Source of the DNA: CAVRRZ01 sp963723745
Lineage (GTDB): Bacteria; Actinomycetota; Actinomycetes; Mycobacteriales; Geodermatophilaceae
DNA: 64,000 nt
Reading direction: 5' to 3'
Assembly (NCBI GenBank): GCA_963723745.1
Contig: CAVRRZ010000001.1
Span: 992,001-1,056,000 of the forward strand
The translations under genes were made by a program, and so were the position numbers. Below are positions 15,849 through 24,420 of this stretch, piece after piece; position 1 is the first letter of the stretch, and each line of letters begins with the position of its first letter. The notes under the pieces are model-generated. The model saw nothing but the letters and a program-made list of their open reading frames with translations. It searched no databases and was not told where the DNA came from.

Positions 15849-16647
15849 CTGGCGGCCGAAGCTCATCGCCACCGACATGGACGGCACCCTGCTGCGCTGG
15901 GACGACACGGTCAGCGACGCCACCGTGGCCGAGCTGGCCCGCTGGCGGGCCGACGGCGTCCCGGTCGTGCTGGCGACCGGCCGCCCGCCGCGGTGGATGC
16001 GCCGGATCCGCGAGGTGGTCACGACGGGGACGGCGGTCTGCTGCAACGGCGCCGTCCTGCTCGACCTCGAGCGGTTCGAGGTGCTGCAGGAGGAGGCGCT
16101 GCACCCGCCGACGCTGCAGGAGATCACCGCCGAGCTGCGCCGGCACCAGCCCGACACCTGGTTCGCGGTGGAGCACGGACTGCACTTCCGGCACGAACCG
16201 GTCTACAAGCCGCGCTGGGACGTCGATGCGCCCGGGGTCAGCGAGGCCACCCTCGACGAGATGGTGCGGACGCCGGCGGCCAAGCTGCTCGCCCGCCACG
16301 AGCGGCTGCCCCGGGACGAGTTCGTGTCGCTGGTCGAGGACGTCGTCGGCGACACCGCGACGGTCACGCACTCGTCGTCCGACGCGCTGGCGGAGATCTC
16401 GGCGCCCGGGGTGACCAAGGCCAGCGGGCTGCAGCAGGTGGCCGCCGAGCACGGCGTCGACCCGGCCGACATCGTCTACTTCGGCGACATGCCCAACGAC
16501 CTCGCCGCCTTCGACTGGGTGCGTGAGGCGGGCGGCCGGGCGGTGGCGATGGGGCACGCCCACGAGGACGTGCTCGCCGCGGCCACGGACGTCACCGGCA
16601 CGAACGAGGAGGACGGCCTCGCCGCCTTCCTCCGCGCCCTCTACTAG
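15841..16647 (+). CDS. HAD-superfamily (Cof-type) hydrolase, second of a pair
   Basis: This 268-residue paralogue of the previous gene has all four HAD motifs: TDMDGTLLR, LATGRPPRW, TKASGLQQV and FGDMPNDLAAFD. A C2-type cap domain lies between motifs II and III (about 80-190). The GTG start sits inside the preceding gene's stop region. The tandem arrangement points to a gene duplication with separate substrates. Conservation next to serS in actinobacteria is expected, but the physiological substrate is not known. Confidence 0.88.
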   Translation: MSDWRPKLIATDMDGTLLRWDDTVSDATVAELARWRADGVPVVLATGRPPRWMRRIREVVTTGTAVCCNGAVLLDLERFEVLQEEALHPPTLQEITAELRRHQPDTWFAVEHGLHFRHEPVYKPRWDVDAPGVSEATLDEMVRTPAAKLLARHERLPRDEFVSLVEDVVGDTATVTHSSSDALAEISAPGVTKASGLQQVAAEHGVDPADIVYFGDMPNDLAAFDWVREAGGRAVAMGHAHEDVLAAATDVTGTNEEDGLAAFLRALY

Positions 16648-16661
16648 CAGCCCTCCCTAGA

Positions 16662-16735
16662 AGTTGATCATCGTCCGCGTGCACGGGACGCGCGCGGACA
16701 CGCCGGCAGGCCGGGCACGCAGACGATGATCAACT
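16662..16735. repeat. Palindromic repeat family A, copy A2
   Basis: AGTTGATCATCGTC and its complement bound a 74-bp element with inner CGCGTGC/GCACGCA pairing. It lies between the convergent HAD and Bpa genes, where it could terminate transcription in both directions. Its centre shares CGGACACGCCG with copy A3 (inverted), so the whole element is homologous, not only the ends. Confidence 0.9.
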
Positions 16736-16777
16736 CGGGTGGGTCGCGGGAGTGAGCGCGCCGGGGCGTGTCGATGA

Positions 16778-17332
16778 CTACAGGTACTGGCCGCCTGTCG
16801 GTCGGTGTTCGGGCTGGCCCGGGGCGTGCCCGCCGGGCAGCGCCTTGCGCCGCATCTCCTCCAGCTGCGCGCGGGCGGCCATCTGCTGGGCGAACAAGGC
16901 GGTCTGGATGCCGTGGAACACGCCCTCGAGCCACCCGACGAGCTGGGCCTGGGCGATCCGCAGCTCGGCGTCGGACGGGGTCTCGCCCTCGCTGAACGGC
17001 AGGGTGATCCGCTCCAGTTCCTCCCGGAGCTCCGGCGCCAGACCGTCCTCGAGCTCCGCGATGGACTTCGCGTGGATGTCGCGCAGCCGGTTGCGGCTGG
17101 CCTCGTCCAGGGGCGCGGCCCGCACCTCCTCGAGCAGCTGCTTGATCATCGTGCCGATCCGCATCACCTTGGCCGGCTGCTCGACCATGTCGGTCAGGCC
17201 GCCGGCCCCGTCGTCGGGGTCGGACCCCTGGCCCAGGCCCTGCGGCATCGGCATCGTGCCGACGGGCCGGCCGTCGGGGCCCACGACGACCACCTGCTGC
17301 GGATGCTCGTTGTCGGTACCGGGTGCGCTCAT
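16778..17332 (-). CDS. bpa: Bacterial proteasome activator Bpa (DUF2587)
   Basis: Bpa (BacPaf) forms an ATP-independent dodecameric ring that docks on the 20S proteasome and feeds it unfolded proteins. The 184-residue product has a disordered start, a four-helix core (VEQPAKVMRIGTMIKQLLEEV, first part, through RAQLEEMRRKALPGG) and the C-terminal GQYL tail that inserts between proteasome alpha subunits, the key diagnostic feature. The ATG at 17332 has GGAG three bases upstream, and other in-frame ATGs lie just above. No proteasome genes are in the window, but their presence elsewhere is implied. Confidence 0.93.
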   Translation of the reverse strand: MSAPGTDNEHPQQVVVVGPDGRPVGTMPMPQGLGQGSDPDDGAGGLTDMVEQPAKVMRIGTMIKQLLEEVRAAPLDEASRNRLRDIHAKSIAELEDGLAPELREELERITLPFSEGETPSDAELRIAQAQLVGWLEGVFHGIQTALFAQQMAARAQLEEMRRKALPGGHAPGQPEHRPTGGQYL

Positions 17333-17378
17333 GCGCTCCATCCTGCCCCGGTCCACCGACGTCCGTTCGCGGGGCAGG

Positions 17379-17404
17379 TGAACCGCCGGTCGGGTGGCAT
17401 CCGT
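17379..17404 (+). promoter_or_regulatory. Candidate ECF sigma-type promoter
   Basis: TGAACC (17379-17384) followed after 17 bases by CGT (17402-17404) fits the general ECF pattern of a GAAC -35 and a CGT -10. It would start transcription just upstream of the leader ORF and the sigma factor gene, as expected for autoregulation. A GGCATC/GATGCC inverted repeat covers the -10 end. Confidence 0.35.
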
Positions 17405-17435
17405 GATGCCAGGTGAGCCGACGGAGGGACCGACG

Positions 17436-17501
17436 ATGCGGACGACCGGCTACCCGGCGCTCGAGGAGGACCCCGCCCCGGCCCCCGACTGCTCATACTG
17501 A
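17436..17501 (+). CDS. 21-residue leader ORF upstream of the ECF sigma factor gene
   Basis: A short ORF (MRTTGYPALEEDPAPAPDCSY) starts at an ATG with a strong GGAGGG site seven bases upstream. It ends in TGA three bases before the GTG of the sigma factor gene, which has no ribosome-binding site of its own. This layout suggests translational coupling, with the leader serving to deliver ribosomes to the sigma start. The peptide itself is not recognised. A CATACT hexamer inside its last codons could also drive a leaderless sigma transcript, which would make the ORF incidental. Confidence 0.4.
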   Translation: MRTTGYPALEEDPAPAPDCSY

Positions 17502-17504
17502 GCC

Positions 17505-18020
17505 GTGGCCGCGACCCGGCAGGAGAAGGGTCTGCGTGCGCTCTTCGACGCGCACGCCGCGGTCCTGCTGGCCTACGCGCTGCGGCTCACCGGCGGCGAC
17601 CGCGCCCGTGCGGAGGACATCGTGCAGGAGACCCTCGTGCGGGCGTGGCACAACATCGACCGGCTCGACGACGCCGACCGGCCGGTCCGCCCCTGGCTGT
17701 TCACCGTCGCCCAGAACCTCGCCGTCGACGCGCACCGGGCACGCCAGGCCCGGCCGATCGAGGTCGGCGCCGACGCGCTGGTCGGCGTTCCGGGGCTCGA
17801 CGAGGTGGAGGTGGCGCTCGACCGGGTCGTCGTCGCCGACGCCCTGGCGTCGTTGTCCCGCGACCACCGGGCGGTCCTGGTCGAGACCTACTACCGCGGC
17901 AGCTCGGTGCGCGAGGCGGCCGACGCGCTCGGCATCCCGGCGGGCACCGTCAAGTCCCGCTGCTACTACGCGCTCAGGGCGCTCAAACTGGCCCTGGCCG
18001 AGCGGGGGGTGACGACGTGA
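17505..18020 (+). CDS. ECF RNA polymerase sigma factor (SigL/SigK-like)
   Basis: This 171-residue group IV sigma factor has sigma-2 (LFDAHAAVLLAYALRL through EDIVQETLVRAW, with the PWLFTVAQNLAVDAHR -10 recognition helix) and sigma-4 (LASLSRDHRAVLVETYYRG, then EAADALGIPAGTVKSR). There are no extra domains. The overlapping downstream gene encodes a membrane anti-sigma factor with a zinc motif, the usual partner. The closest named types are SigL- or SigK-like ECFs, which respond to envelope or redox stress; this is family inference only. The GTG start follows the leader ORF by three bases. Confidence 0.9.
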   Translation: MAATRQEKGLRALFDAHAAVLLAYALRLTGGDRARAEDIVQETLVRAWHNIDRLDDADRPVRPWLFTVAQNLAVDAHRARQARPIEVGADALVGVPGLDEVEVALDRVVVADALASLSRDHRAVLVETYYRGSSVREAADALGIPAGTVKSRCYYALRALKLALAERGVTT

Positions 18021-18628
18021 CCTGCGAGCGGGCGCCGTCCTACCTCGGCGCCTACGTGCTCGGCGGGCTCGAGCCGGACGAGCAGCGGGCAGCGGAGGAG
18101 CACCTGGCCTCGTGCGCGGAGTGCCGGGACGAGCTCGCCGCCTTCCGTGCGCTGACCGCCCGGCTGGACCAGGTGCAGCCCGACGACCTCGTGCCGGTGG
18201 TGCCCTCGCCCGACCTGTACGCGCGCATCGCCGCGGCGGCCCGCCCCCGGTCGCGCCGTCCGCGCCTGCTGGTCGCGGCGGCGGCCGCGGTGCTGCTGGT
18301 CGCCGGGGGAGCCACCTGGGCCGCCGTCCGCGACACCGAACAGGTGCGGACGGCGTCCGCCGGCGCGATCGAGCTGTCCGTCGCCGCCGACGGACACGAC
18401 AGCGGGACCGCCCTCGACGTCACGGTGATGGGGCTCCCGGCCGGTGAGGACTGCCGCCTGATGGTCGTCGACGCCGACGGCACCTGGTACGAGGAGGGCG
18501 CCTGGACGACCTACGGCGGTGAGGCGTCCTACCGCGTGTGGACCGACGTCCACCTCGGTGCCCTCGCCGACGTCGTGCTCGTCGACGGGGCCGGCGACGA
18601 GCTCGTCCGGGTGGGGTTCGCGGACTGA
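18017..18628 (+). CDS. Zinc-type anti-sigma factor, single-pass membrane protein
   Basis: This 203-residue protein should hold the adjacent sigma factor inactive at the membrane. The N-terminal ZAS domain shows EEHLASCAEC, giving H29-x3-C33-x2-C36. A transmembrane helix follows at about 90-110 (LLVAAAAAVLLVAGG), and an extracytoplasmic beta-rich domain of about 90 residues resembles RskA-type C-termini. Release would need proteolysis or loss of zinc binding. The GTG start overlaps the sigma stop as GTGA. Confidence 0.88.
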   Translation: MTCERAPSYLGAYVLGGLEPDEQRAAEEHLASCAECRDELAAFRALTARLDQVQPDDLVPVVPSPDLYARIAAAARPRSRRPRLLVAAAAAVLLVAGGATWAAVRDTEQVRTASAGAIELSVAADGHDSGTALDVTVMGLPAGEDCRLMVVDADGTWYEEGAWTTYGGEASYRVWTDVHLGALADVVLVDGAGDELVRVGFAD

Positions 18629-18732
18629 CGGCGGAGGCCGGGGCAGCCCGGCGGACCCCGGCCGGGGCTAGGGTGCGCAGCGTCGCGTGATCACGCGACG
18701 CAGGGACGGGGTCCAGCCGCGGAGCCATCGCA

Positions 18733-20865
18733 ATGACGAGCCCGGGTCGGCGCTTCCGCGTCCCCGTGCGGCTGGTGCTCGTCGTGGCCGCGGCGTACGC
18801 GGCCGGCTCGGTCGTCGCCTTCGCCCTCTTCGAGGCCTCGGCCGTGGGCCCGGTGTTCTTCCCGTCCGCCGGCGTCACCCTCGCGGCGCTGCTGCTGAAC
18901 CCGCGCTCCCGCTGGCCCTGGGTGCTGGGCACGGTCGCGCTGGTCGAGGCGTCCGTCGACGTCCTGTACGGGCTCCCGTCGGCGTCCGTGCCGGGCTTCG
19001 TGCTGGCCAACACCGTCGAGCCGCTGGTCGGCGCGTCCCTGATCCGGCGGTTCGGCGGCCCGCTCGACCTCCGCCGCCGACGCGACCTCGGGCGGTTCGT
19101 CGCCGGGGGCGTCGTGGCCGGACCGTTCGTGGGGGCGCTGATCGGCGCCACCACCAACGCGCTGGTGTTCGACCGGGTGTGGCTCGGCGCGTTCTTCTCC
19201 TTCTGGGCCGGCGACGGCCTCGGCGCGCTGGCCGTCGGTGGTGCGGCGCTGGCCTGGCGCGCGGGCGGGGTGCCGGACGGGCCGACCATCGCTCGCCGGG
19301 TACTGCTCGCCCTGCTCATGGCCGGCGTCACGGTGGTGGCGTTCTGGCCGGAGTACGTCCCGATGGCCTACCTGACGCTGCCCGTGCTCTTCGCGTTCGC
19401 TTTCCGTTACGGCGTCCCGGTGGTCTCCGCCGCGGGCCTGGCGATGACCCTCACCGCCAATGTCATGACCGCGGCGGGCAGCGGGCCCTGGGCGGCGCTC
19501 GCCGGTGTGCCGAGGCTGGAGTCGGCCGCGCTGCAACTGTTCCTCGCGGTGGCGCTGCTCGGGGCGTGGCTGCTCGCCGTGGAGATCGGCGAACGGAAGA
19601 GCGCGGACTCCGCGTCGCGGCAGGAGGCCGCGGCCCGTCGGCAGGTCGAGGCACTGCAGGACGTCACCGCCGGCCTGGCGACCGCCGCCACCTCCGAGGC
19701 GATCGCCGAGGTGATCGTGCAGCGGGGGATCGGGATGGTGGCCGACTCGGGCGTGGCCGGGCTGGTCGCCCCGGGCGCCCGGGTGCTGCGGACCTGGAGC
19801 ACCTCGGCGACGGGCCCGCCCCACCGGGTCGACGTCCCGCTGGACGCCCCGTCCCTGCTCGCGGCGGCCGTGCGCCGCGGGGCGCCGGCCTCCGCAGGAA
19901 CACCCGCCGAGCTGGCCGCCTACGCCGAGGGCGTGGCCGTGGGGCCGGTACCCGGCGTGCACGGCGGGCTGGCCGTGCCGGCCCGGCTGGACGGCGAGAC
20001 CGTGGGCGGGCTCGCCTTCGGCTTCACCGACGGCGCGGCGGTGGACGACGACGTGCGCGCGCTGGCCGGCACGCTCGCCGAGCTGATGGTGCAGGCCCTG
20101 CGGCGGGCCCGGCTGTACGAGGCGGAGTCGGCGGCGGCACACCAGCTCCAGCAGGCGTTCGTGCCGGCCGTGCCCGACCGCCTGTCGTCGGTGCTGATCG
20201 GTGGCTGCTACCGGCCGGCCGACCAGCAGCACGACATCGGCGGCGACTGGTACGACGCGTTCGCGCTGCCCGGTGGACGGGTCGGGTTCGTCGTCGGTGA
20301 CGTGGTCGGGCACGACCTGCCCGCGGCCGCCGCGATGGGCCGGCTGCACACCGCACTGCGGGTGCTGGCGGCGGGCGCCTCCGGTCCCGGGCAGGTGCTC
20401 GAGGCCCTCGACCTGGCCGCCGACGACATCCCCGGGTCGGCCCTGGCCACGATCGGCTACGGCGAGTTCGACCCGGTCGGCGGGGTGCTGCGCTACGCGT
20501 GTGCGGGCCACCCGCCGCCGCTGCTGATCCAGGACGGCCGGGCGGAGTTCCTGCTGGAGGGCCGGTCCCGCCCGCTGGCGACCGGGGAGGGCGCGCGCTT
20601 CGAGGCCACGGTCCGCGTGGAACCGGGCGCGATGCTGCTCTGGTACTCCGACGGCCTCGTCGAGCGGCGGGACAGCGATCTCGATGTCGGGTTCGACCGG
20701 CTCGCCGCCGTCGCGGGCGCGCTCGAGGGCGCCGACCCGCAGGACTGGTGCGACGTCGTCCTCGACCGGCTCACGGGCGGCCGCAGCCTGGACGACGACG
20801 TGGTCCTGCTGTGCCTGCGGCTCGAGCGCGCCGTCGGGCCGGTCACGCCGCTGCGCCCTCGGTGA
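18733..20865 (+). CDS. Membrane SpoIIE-type protein phosphatase with MASE1 sensor
   Basis: This 710-residue protein begins with a MASE1 domain of about eight membrane helices (1 to about 290, including GPVFFPSAGVTLAALLLNPR). A coiled linker, a GAF-like domain (about 305-450) and a C-terminal PP2C SpoIIE domain follow. The phosphatase has DIGGDWYDAFALPGGR and VGDVVGHDLPAAAAMG with the metal-binding aspartates, ACAGHPPPLLI, WYSDGLVERR and SLDDDVVLLCLR. It probably dephosphorylates an anti-sigma-factor antagonist in partner switching. No such partner gene is adjacent. A TAGGGT -10 box lies about 60 bp upstream. The 3' end overlaps the convergent quinone reductase gene by 23 bases. Confidence 0.9.
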   Translation: MTSPGRRFRVPVRLVLVVAAAYAAGSVVAFALFEASAVGPVFFPSAGVTLAALLLNPRSRWPWVLGTVALVEASVDVLYGLPSASVPGFVLANTVEPLVGASLIRRFGGPLDLRRRRDLGRFVAGGVVAGPFVGALIGATTNALVFDRVWLGAFFSFWAGDGLGALAVGGAALAWRAGGVPDGPTIARRVLLALLMAGVTVVAFWPEYVPMAYLTLPVLFAFAFRYGVPVVSAAGLAMTLTANVMTAAGSGPWAALAGVPRLESAALQLFLAVALLGAWLLAVEIGERKSADSASRQEAAARRQVEALQDVTAGLATAATSEAIAEVIVQRGIGMVADSGVAGLVAPGARVLRTWSTSATGPPHRVDVPLDAPSLLAAAVRRGAPASAGTPAELAAYAEGVAVGPVPGVHGGLAVPARLDGETVGGLAFGFTDGAAVDDDVRALAGTLAELMVQALRRARLYEAESAAAHQLQQAFVPAVPDRLSSVLIGGCYRPADQQHDIGGDWYDAFALPGGRVGFVVGDVVGHDLPAAAAMGRLHTALRVLAAGASGPGQVLEALDLAADDIPGSALATIGYGEFDPVGGVLRYACAGHPPPLLIQDGRAEFLLEGRSRPLATGEGARFEATVRVEPGAMLLWYSDGLVERRDSDLDVGFDRLAAVAGALEGADPQDWCDVVLDRLTGGRSLDDDVVLLCLRLERAVGPVTPLRPR

Positions 20866-21835
20866 CGAGCAGGACCTTGCCGACGTGCCGCGACTCCTCG
20901 ACGATCCGGTGCGCCTCGGCGGCCCGCGCCATGGGCAGTCGCCGGTCGACGATCGGCCGGACCGAGCCACGCTCGACGTCGGGCCACACGTCGTGCCGCA
21001 CCGCCGCCACGATCTCGGCCTTCCCCCCGGGCCCGTCCGGGGGCCGCGACCGCAGGGTGGTCGCGAACAGCGTCTGCCGCCGGGCGAGCATGCGGCCGAG
21101 GTCGATCTCGGCCTTCGTGCCGCCCTGGAGGCCGATGACCACCAGGCGCCCGTCGGTGTTCAGGGCGGCGAGGTTGCGGGCCAGGTACTTCGCGCCCATG
21201 TTGTCGAGCACGACGTCGGCACCGCCGGCGGCCTTCAGCACCTCGACGAAGTCCTCGTTGCGGTAGTCGACGGCCCGGTGCGCGCCCAGCTCGCGGCAGA
21301 GATCGAGCTTGGCGGCGGAGCCGGCGGTGGCGAACACCTCGGCACCGGCGCGGGCGGCCAGCTGGATGGCCATCGTGCCGATGCCGCCGGCCCCGCCGTG
21401 CACCAGGAACCGCTCGCCCCGCCGCAGCCGCGCGGTCATGAACACGTTCGACCAGACCGTGCAGGTCACCTCGGGCAGCCCTGCGGCGGTGACCAGTTCG
21501 ACGCCGGACGGCTTGGGCAGCACCTGCCCGGCGGGGACGACGACCTTCTCCGCGTAGCCGCCTCCGGCCAGCAGCGCGCACACCTCGTCGCCCCGGGCCC
21601 AGTCGGTCACGCCCTCCCCGACCTCGCTGACGATGCCGCTGCACTCCAGGCCCAGGATCTCGCTGGCGCCCTTCGGTGGGGGGTAGTGCCCGGCGCGCTG
21701 CAGCAGGTCGGCTCGGTTGACCGCCGAGGCGACGACGTCGATCAGCACCTCGCCCGGCCCGCACACCGGGTCGGGCACCTCCTCCCAGCCGAGCACGTCG
21801 GGACCGCCGGGCTCGCGAACGGTGACAGCACGCAT
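20843..21835 (-). CDS. NAD(P)H quinone oxidoreductase (PIG3 family)
   Basis: This 330-residue zinc-free medium-chain dehydrogenase/reductase carries out one-electron reduction of quinones with NADPH. The N-terminal GroES-like domain has SAVNRADLLQRAGHYPPPKGAS, typical of the TP53I3/PIG3 group. The Rossmann motif is FLVHGGAGGIGTMAIQLA, and residues such as VVIGLQGG and RRQTLFATTLRSRP complete the signature. CAGGGT six bases before the ATG may be a leaderless -10 box. A perfect inverted repeat separates it from the DUF1905 gene upstream. Confidence 0.9.
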   Translation of the reverse strand: MRAVTVREPGGPDVLGWEEVPDPVCGPGEVLIDVVASAVNRADLLQRAGHYPPPKGASEILGLECSGIVSEVGEGVTDWARGDEVCALLAGGGYAEKVVVPAGQVLPKPSGVELVTAAGLPEVTCTVWSNVFMTARLRRGERFLVHGGAGGIGTMAIQLAARAGAEVFATAGSAAKLDLCRELGAHRAVDYRNEDFVEVLKAAGGADVVLDNMGAKYLARNLAALNTDGRLVVIGLQGGTKAEIDLGRMLARRQTLFATTLRSRPPDGPGGKAEIVAAVRHDVWPDVERGSVRPIVDRRLPMARAAEAHRIVEESRHVGKVLLVTEGAAA

Positions 21836-21852
21836 GCGCCCACCCTGCCCGC

Positions 21853-21907
21853 GATCATGGCGCTGTGACCACTCGGGGTGTGCGCGGGGTGGTCCGGCGC
21901 CATGATC
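21853..21907. repeat. Inverted repeat, probable terminator
   Basis: GATCATGGCGC (21853-21863) and GCGCCATGATC (21897-21907) are perfect 11-bp arms, with an inner GACCAC/GTGGTC pair. It follows the DUF1905 gene and precedes the quinone reductase gene, so it would end the first transcript. The AT-rich tips resemble the family A style, but the sequence differs. Confidence 0.7.
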
Positions 21908-21916
21908 ACCGGGCCG

Positions 21917-22216
21917 CTACCCGAGGCGCTCCTCCAGGTGCACGGTGACCGGATCGCCCGCCTGCTTCCCGATCGCCGTCCGGACGTCGGTGCGCACCGG
22001 CAGCTTGTGCGTGCCGTCGCCGAGCGCCATGAACGAGCTCGCGAACGGGTGCCCGTCGATGGTGCCGCGCACCTTGACCAGCCCGCGGGTGCCGAAGAAC
22101 TCCGCCGATCCCGGCATCTGCACGTAGGTCCAGCCGCCCGTGCTCGGGCTCTGCACCAGGTCCGCGGTGAACTCGACGTCCAGTGGGCCCGGCCGCTGCG
22201 CCGTCGGTCGGTCCAT
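21917..22216 (-). CDS. DUF1905 domain protein
   Basis: This 99-residue protein makes up a whole DUF1905 domain, a small beta-barrel often paired with a C-terminal bacteriocin-protection (YdeI-like) segment, which is absent here. Landmarks are DVEFTADLVQ, GGWTYVQMPG, RGLVKVRGTIDGHPFASSFM and GDGTHKLPVRTDVRTAIGKQ. The biochemical role is unknown. It stands alone, with inverted repeats or promoters on both sides. Confidence 0.85.
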   Translation of the reverse strand: MDRPTAQRPGPLDVEFTADLVQSPSTGGWTYVQMPGSAEFFGTRGLVKVRGTIDGHPFASSFMALGDGTHKLPVRTDVRTAIGKQAGDPVTVHLEERLG

Positions 22217-22284
22217 CGCCGTCCCCTCTCGTGGAGCGTGTGAGGGGTAGACGCCGGCGACGGCGGCAAGTCATCGCCGCCGGG

Positions 22285-23883
22285 TCAGAGGGACTTGAGG
22301 TTCTTGCGCAGGATCTTGCCCGCGGCCGACTTGGGCACCTGCTCGATGAACTCCACGAAGCGGATCTTCTTGTGCGGTGCCACCTTCTCGGCCATGTAGG
22401 CCATGACGGCGTCCTCGGTCAGGTCCCACCCCGGCGTCCGGACGACGAAGGCCTTGGGCAGCTCCTCGCCGCTCTCGGCGTCCTTGACGCCGATGACCGC
22501 GGCGTCGGCGATCTCCGGGTGGGCCAGGAGCACGGCCTCGAGCTCGGCCGGGGCCACCTGGTAGCCCTTGTACTTGATCAGCTCCTTCACCCGGTCGACC
22601 ACCGTGTAGCGGCCCTCGTCGTCGACGACCGCCACGTCGCCGGTGTGCAGCCAGCCCTCGGCGTCCACCGTCTCGTCGGTGGCCTGCTGGTTGTTCAGGT
22701 AGCCCTTCATGACCTGCGGGCCGCGGACCCACAGTTCGCCGCGCTCGCCCGGGGCGGCGTCCTCCCCGGTGGCCGGGTCGACCAGCCGGCACTCGGTCAG
22801 CGGTAGCGCGTAGCCGACCGAGCCCTTGGGCACCTCGCCGCGGGCGCCCGGTGGCTCCATGCCGGCGTCCGGTGTGGAGTGCGAGACCGGGGACAGCTCG
22901 GTCATGCCGTAGCCCTGCGCGATCGTGACGCCGTCCGTCGCGCCCTTGCGCAACCGCTGCTCGGCGGCCCTGGCCAGGGCCTCGTCCAGCGGCGCGGCGC
23001 CGGAGGTGATGGTGCGCAGGCTGGACAGGTCGAACGAGTCGACGATCGGGTGCTTGGCCAGCGCCAGGACGATCGGCGGGGCGACGAACGCGCGGGTGAT
23101 CCGGTGGTCCTGCAGCGTGCGCAGGAAGTCCTCGAGCTCGAAGCGGGGCAGCGTGACGACGGTGCAGCGCAGGGCCAGGCCCAGGTTCATCAGCACGGTC
23201 AGGCCGTAGATGTGGAAGAACGGCAGGACGGCGATCACGCGCTCGTCGCCCTCGTGCCGGTTCATGATCACCTGGCTCTGCAGCACGTTGGCCACGAGGT
23301 TGCGGTGGGTGAGCATGACGCCCTTGGGCAGCCCGGTCGTGCCGCTGGAGTAGGGGAGGGTGACCAGGTCGTTCGCCGGGTCGATGTCCACCTGCGGGCT
23401 CGGGTCCTGGCTGCCGAGGAGGTCGAGCAGCGAGGCGTGCCCCTCGGCGCCGTCCATGACGATGATCTCGTCCAGCGGCGCCTTCTCCACGGCAGCCGTG
23501 GCCCGGTCGAGGAACGGGCTCACCGTGATGAGCACCTTGGCGCCGGAGTCCTTCAGCTGGAAGGCGATCTCGTCGGGCGTGTACAGCGAGTTGATCGGCG
23601 TGCTGACCAGGCCGGCGGCGGCGATGCCGTGGAAGACCACCGGGTACCAGGCGGTGTTCGGGCTGAAGATCGCGACGACGTCGCCCTTGCGCAGGCCCCT
23701 GGCGTGCAGCGCGGCGGCGACCCGGTCGACGTAGGCGGCGAGCTGCCCGTGGGTGATGGTGTCCCCGCGCATCCCGTCGATCAGCGCCACGTCGTCGGGG
23801 TGGTCGGCGTTCGCGCCCAGCACGAAGGCGGGCACCGACACGTCGGGGATCTCGATGTCGGGGTAGCGGCTGGCCAGCGCCAC
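22285..23883 (-). CDS. Acyl-CoA synthetase, 4-coumarate-CoA ligase-like
   Basis: This 532-residue adenylate-forming enzyme activates a carboxylic acid with ATP and joins it to CoA. The AMP-binding P-loop is LPYSSGTTGLPKGVMLTHRN, followed by YGMTE, a GELWVRGPQVMKGYLN segment, WLHTGDV and the C-terminal catalytic lysine in PKSAAGKILRK. The overall sequence is closest to plant-type 4CL and actinobacterial fatty- or aryl-acid CoA ligases. The exact acid cannot be deduced. The GTG start has GAGGAGG seven bases upstream. A thioesterase gene follows on the same strand further upstream, giving a loose acyl-CoA neighbourhood. Confidence 0.92.
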   Translation of the reverse strand: MALASRYPDIEIPDVSVPAFVLGANADHPDDVALIDGMRGDTITHGQLAAYVDRVAAALHARGLRKGDVVAIFSPNTAWYPVVFHGIAAAGLVSTPINSLYTPDEIAFQLKDSGAKVLITVSPFLDRATAAVEKAPLDEIIVMDGAEGHASLLDLLGSQDPSPQVDIDPANDLVTLPYSSGTTGLPKGVMLTHRNLVANVLQSQVIMNRHEGDERVIAVLPFFHIYGLTVLMNLGLALRCTVVTLPRFELEDFLRTLQDHRITRAFVAPPIVLALAKHPIVDSFDLSSLRTITSGAAPLDEALARAAEQRLRKGATDGVTIAQGYGMTELSPVSHSTPDAGMEPPGARGEVPKGSVGYALPLTECRLVDPATGEDAAPGERGELWVRGPQVMKGYLNNQQATDETVDAEGWLHTGDVAVVDDEGRYTVVDRVKELIKYKGYQVAPAELEAVLLAHPEIADAAVIGVKDAESGEELPKAFVVRTPGWDLTEDAVMAYMAEKVAPHKKIRFVEFIEQVPKSAAGKILRKNLKSL

Positions 23884-23969
23884 GGGGCGGTCCTCCTCGA
23901 ACGGTCGTGTGTGGCGCCAGTCTCACACCGGCGGTGCCGCAGGTCACATGCGGGATGCCGGCCGGTCCG

Positions 23970-24395
23970 TCAGCGTGGCCAGAGCACCGACTGCGTGCAC
24001 CGGAACAGCGCGATCACCTTGTCCCGGGTCTCGTCGCGGACGACGGCGTCCCAGACCTGCGTCGTCCGCCCGGCGTGCACGTTCGACGCCACGGTCGCGA
24101 TCCGGCCCTCCCGGGCGGTGCCGAGGTAGTTCGCCTTCAGCTCGATGGTCGTGAAGCCGGCCGCGCCTTCGGGCAGCAGCGCGCGGGTGGCCAGCCCGCA
24201 GGCGGTGTCGGCCAGGCCCACGACCGTCGCCGCGTGCAGGTAGCCGTTGGGCGCGAGGACCTCGGGGCGGACGTCGAGGTGCGCGGCCAGCCGGCCCGGC
24301 TCGTGCTGGTCGACGACCAGGCCGAGCAGGCCCGGCAGGGTGCCGGGGAGGAGGGCGTTGAGCTCGTCCGCGGACAGGAAACCGGTGGCGGCCAT
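23970..24395 (-). CDS. Hotdog-fold thioesterase (PaaI-like)
   Basis: This 141-residue single hotdog domain should hydrolyse a small or aromatic acyl-CoA. Family features include APNGYLHAATVVGLADTACGLATRA, with the conserved N-G-x-x-H and the catalytic acidic residue on the hot-dog helix, and FTTIELKANYLGTAREG. The nearby 4CL-like ligase suggests related substrates. I chose the ATG at 24395 because TAGCGT lies seven bases upstream. A longer frame would run through GC-rich tandem repeats and is not credible. Confidence 0.88.
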   Translation of the reverse strand: MAATGFLSADELNALLPGTLPGLLGLVVDQHEPGRLAAHLDVRPEVLAPNGYLHAATVVGLADTACGLATRALLPEGAAGFTTIELKANYLGTAREGRIATVASNVHAGRTTQVWDAVVRDETRDKVIALFRCTQSVLWPR

Positions 24396-24402
24396 GCCCG
24401 CG

Positions 24403-24408
24403 ACGCTA
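24403..24408 (-). promoter_or_regulatory. -10 box of a leaderless thioesterase promoter
   Basis: On the minus strand, TAGCGT is followed by seven bases and the ATG. No Shine-Dalgarno sequence is present. Confidence 0.5.
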
Positions 24409-24420
24409 GCGCCGTCCGCC

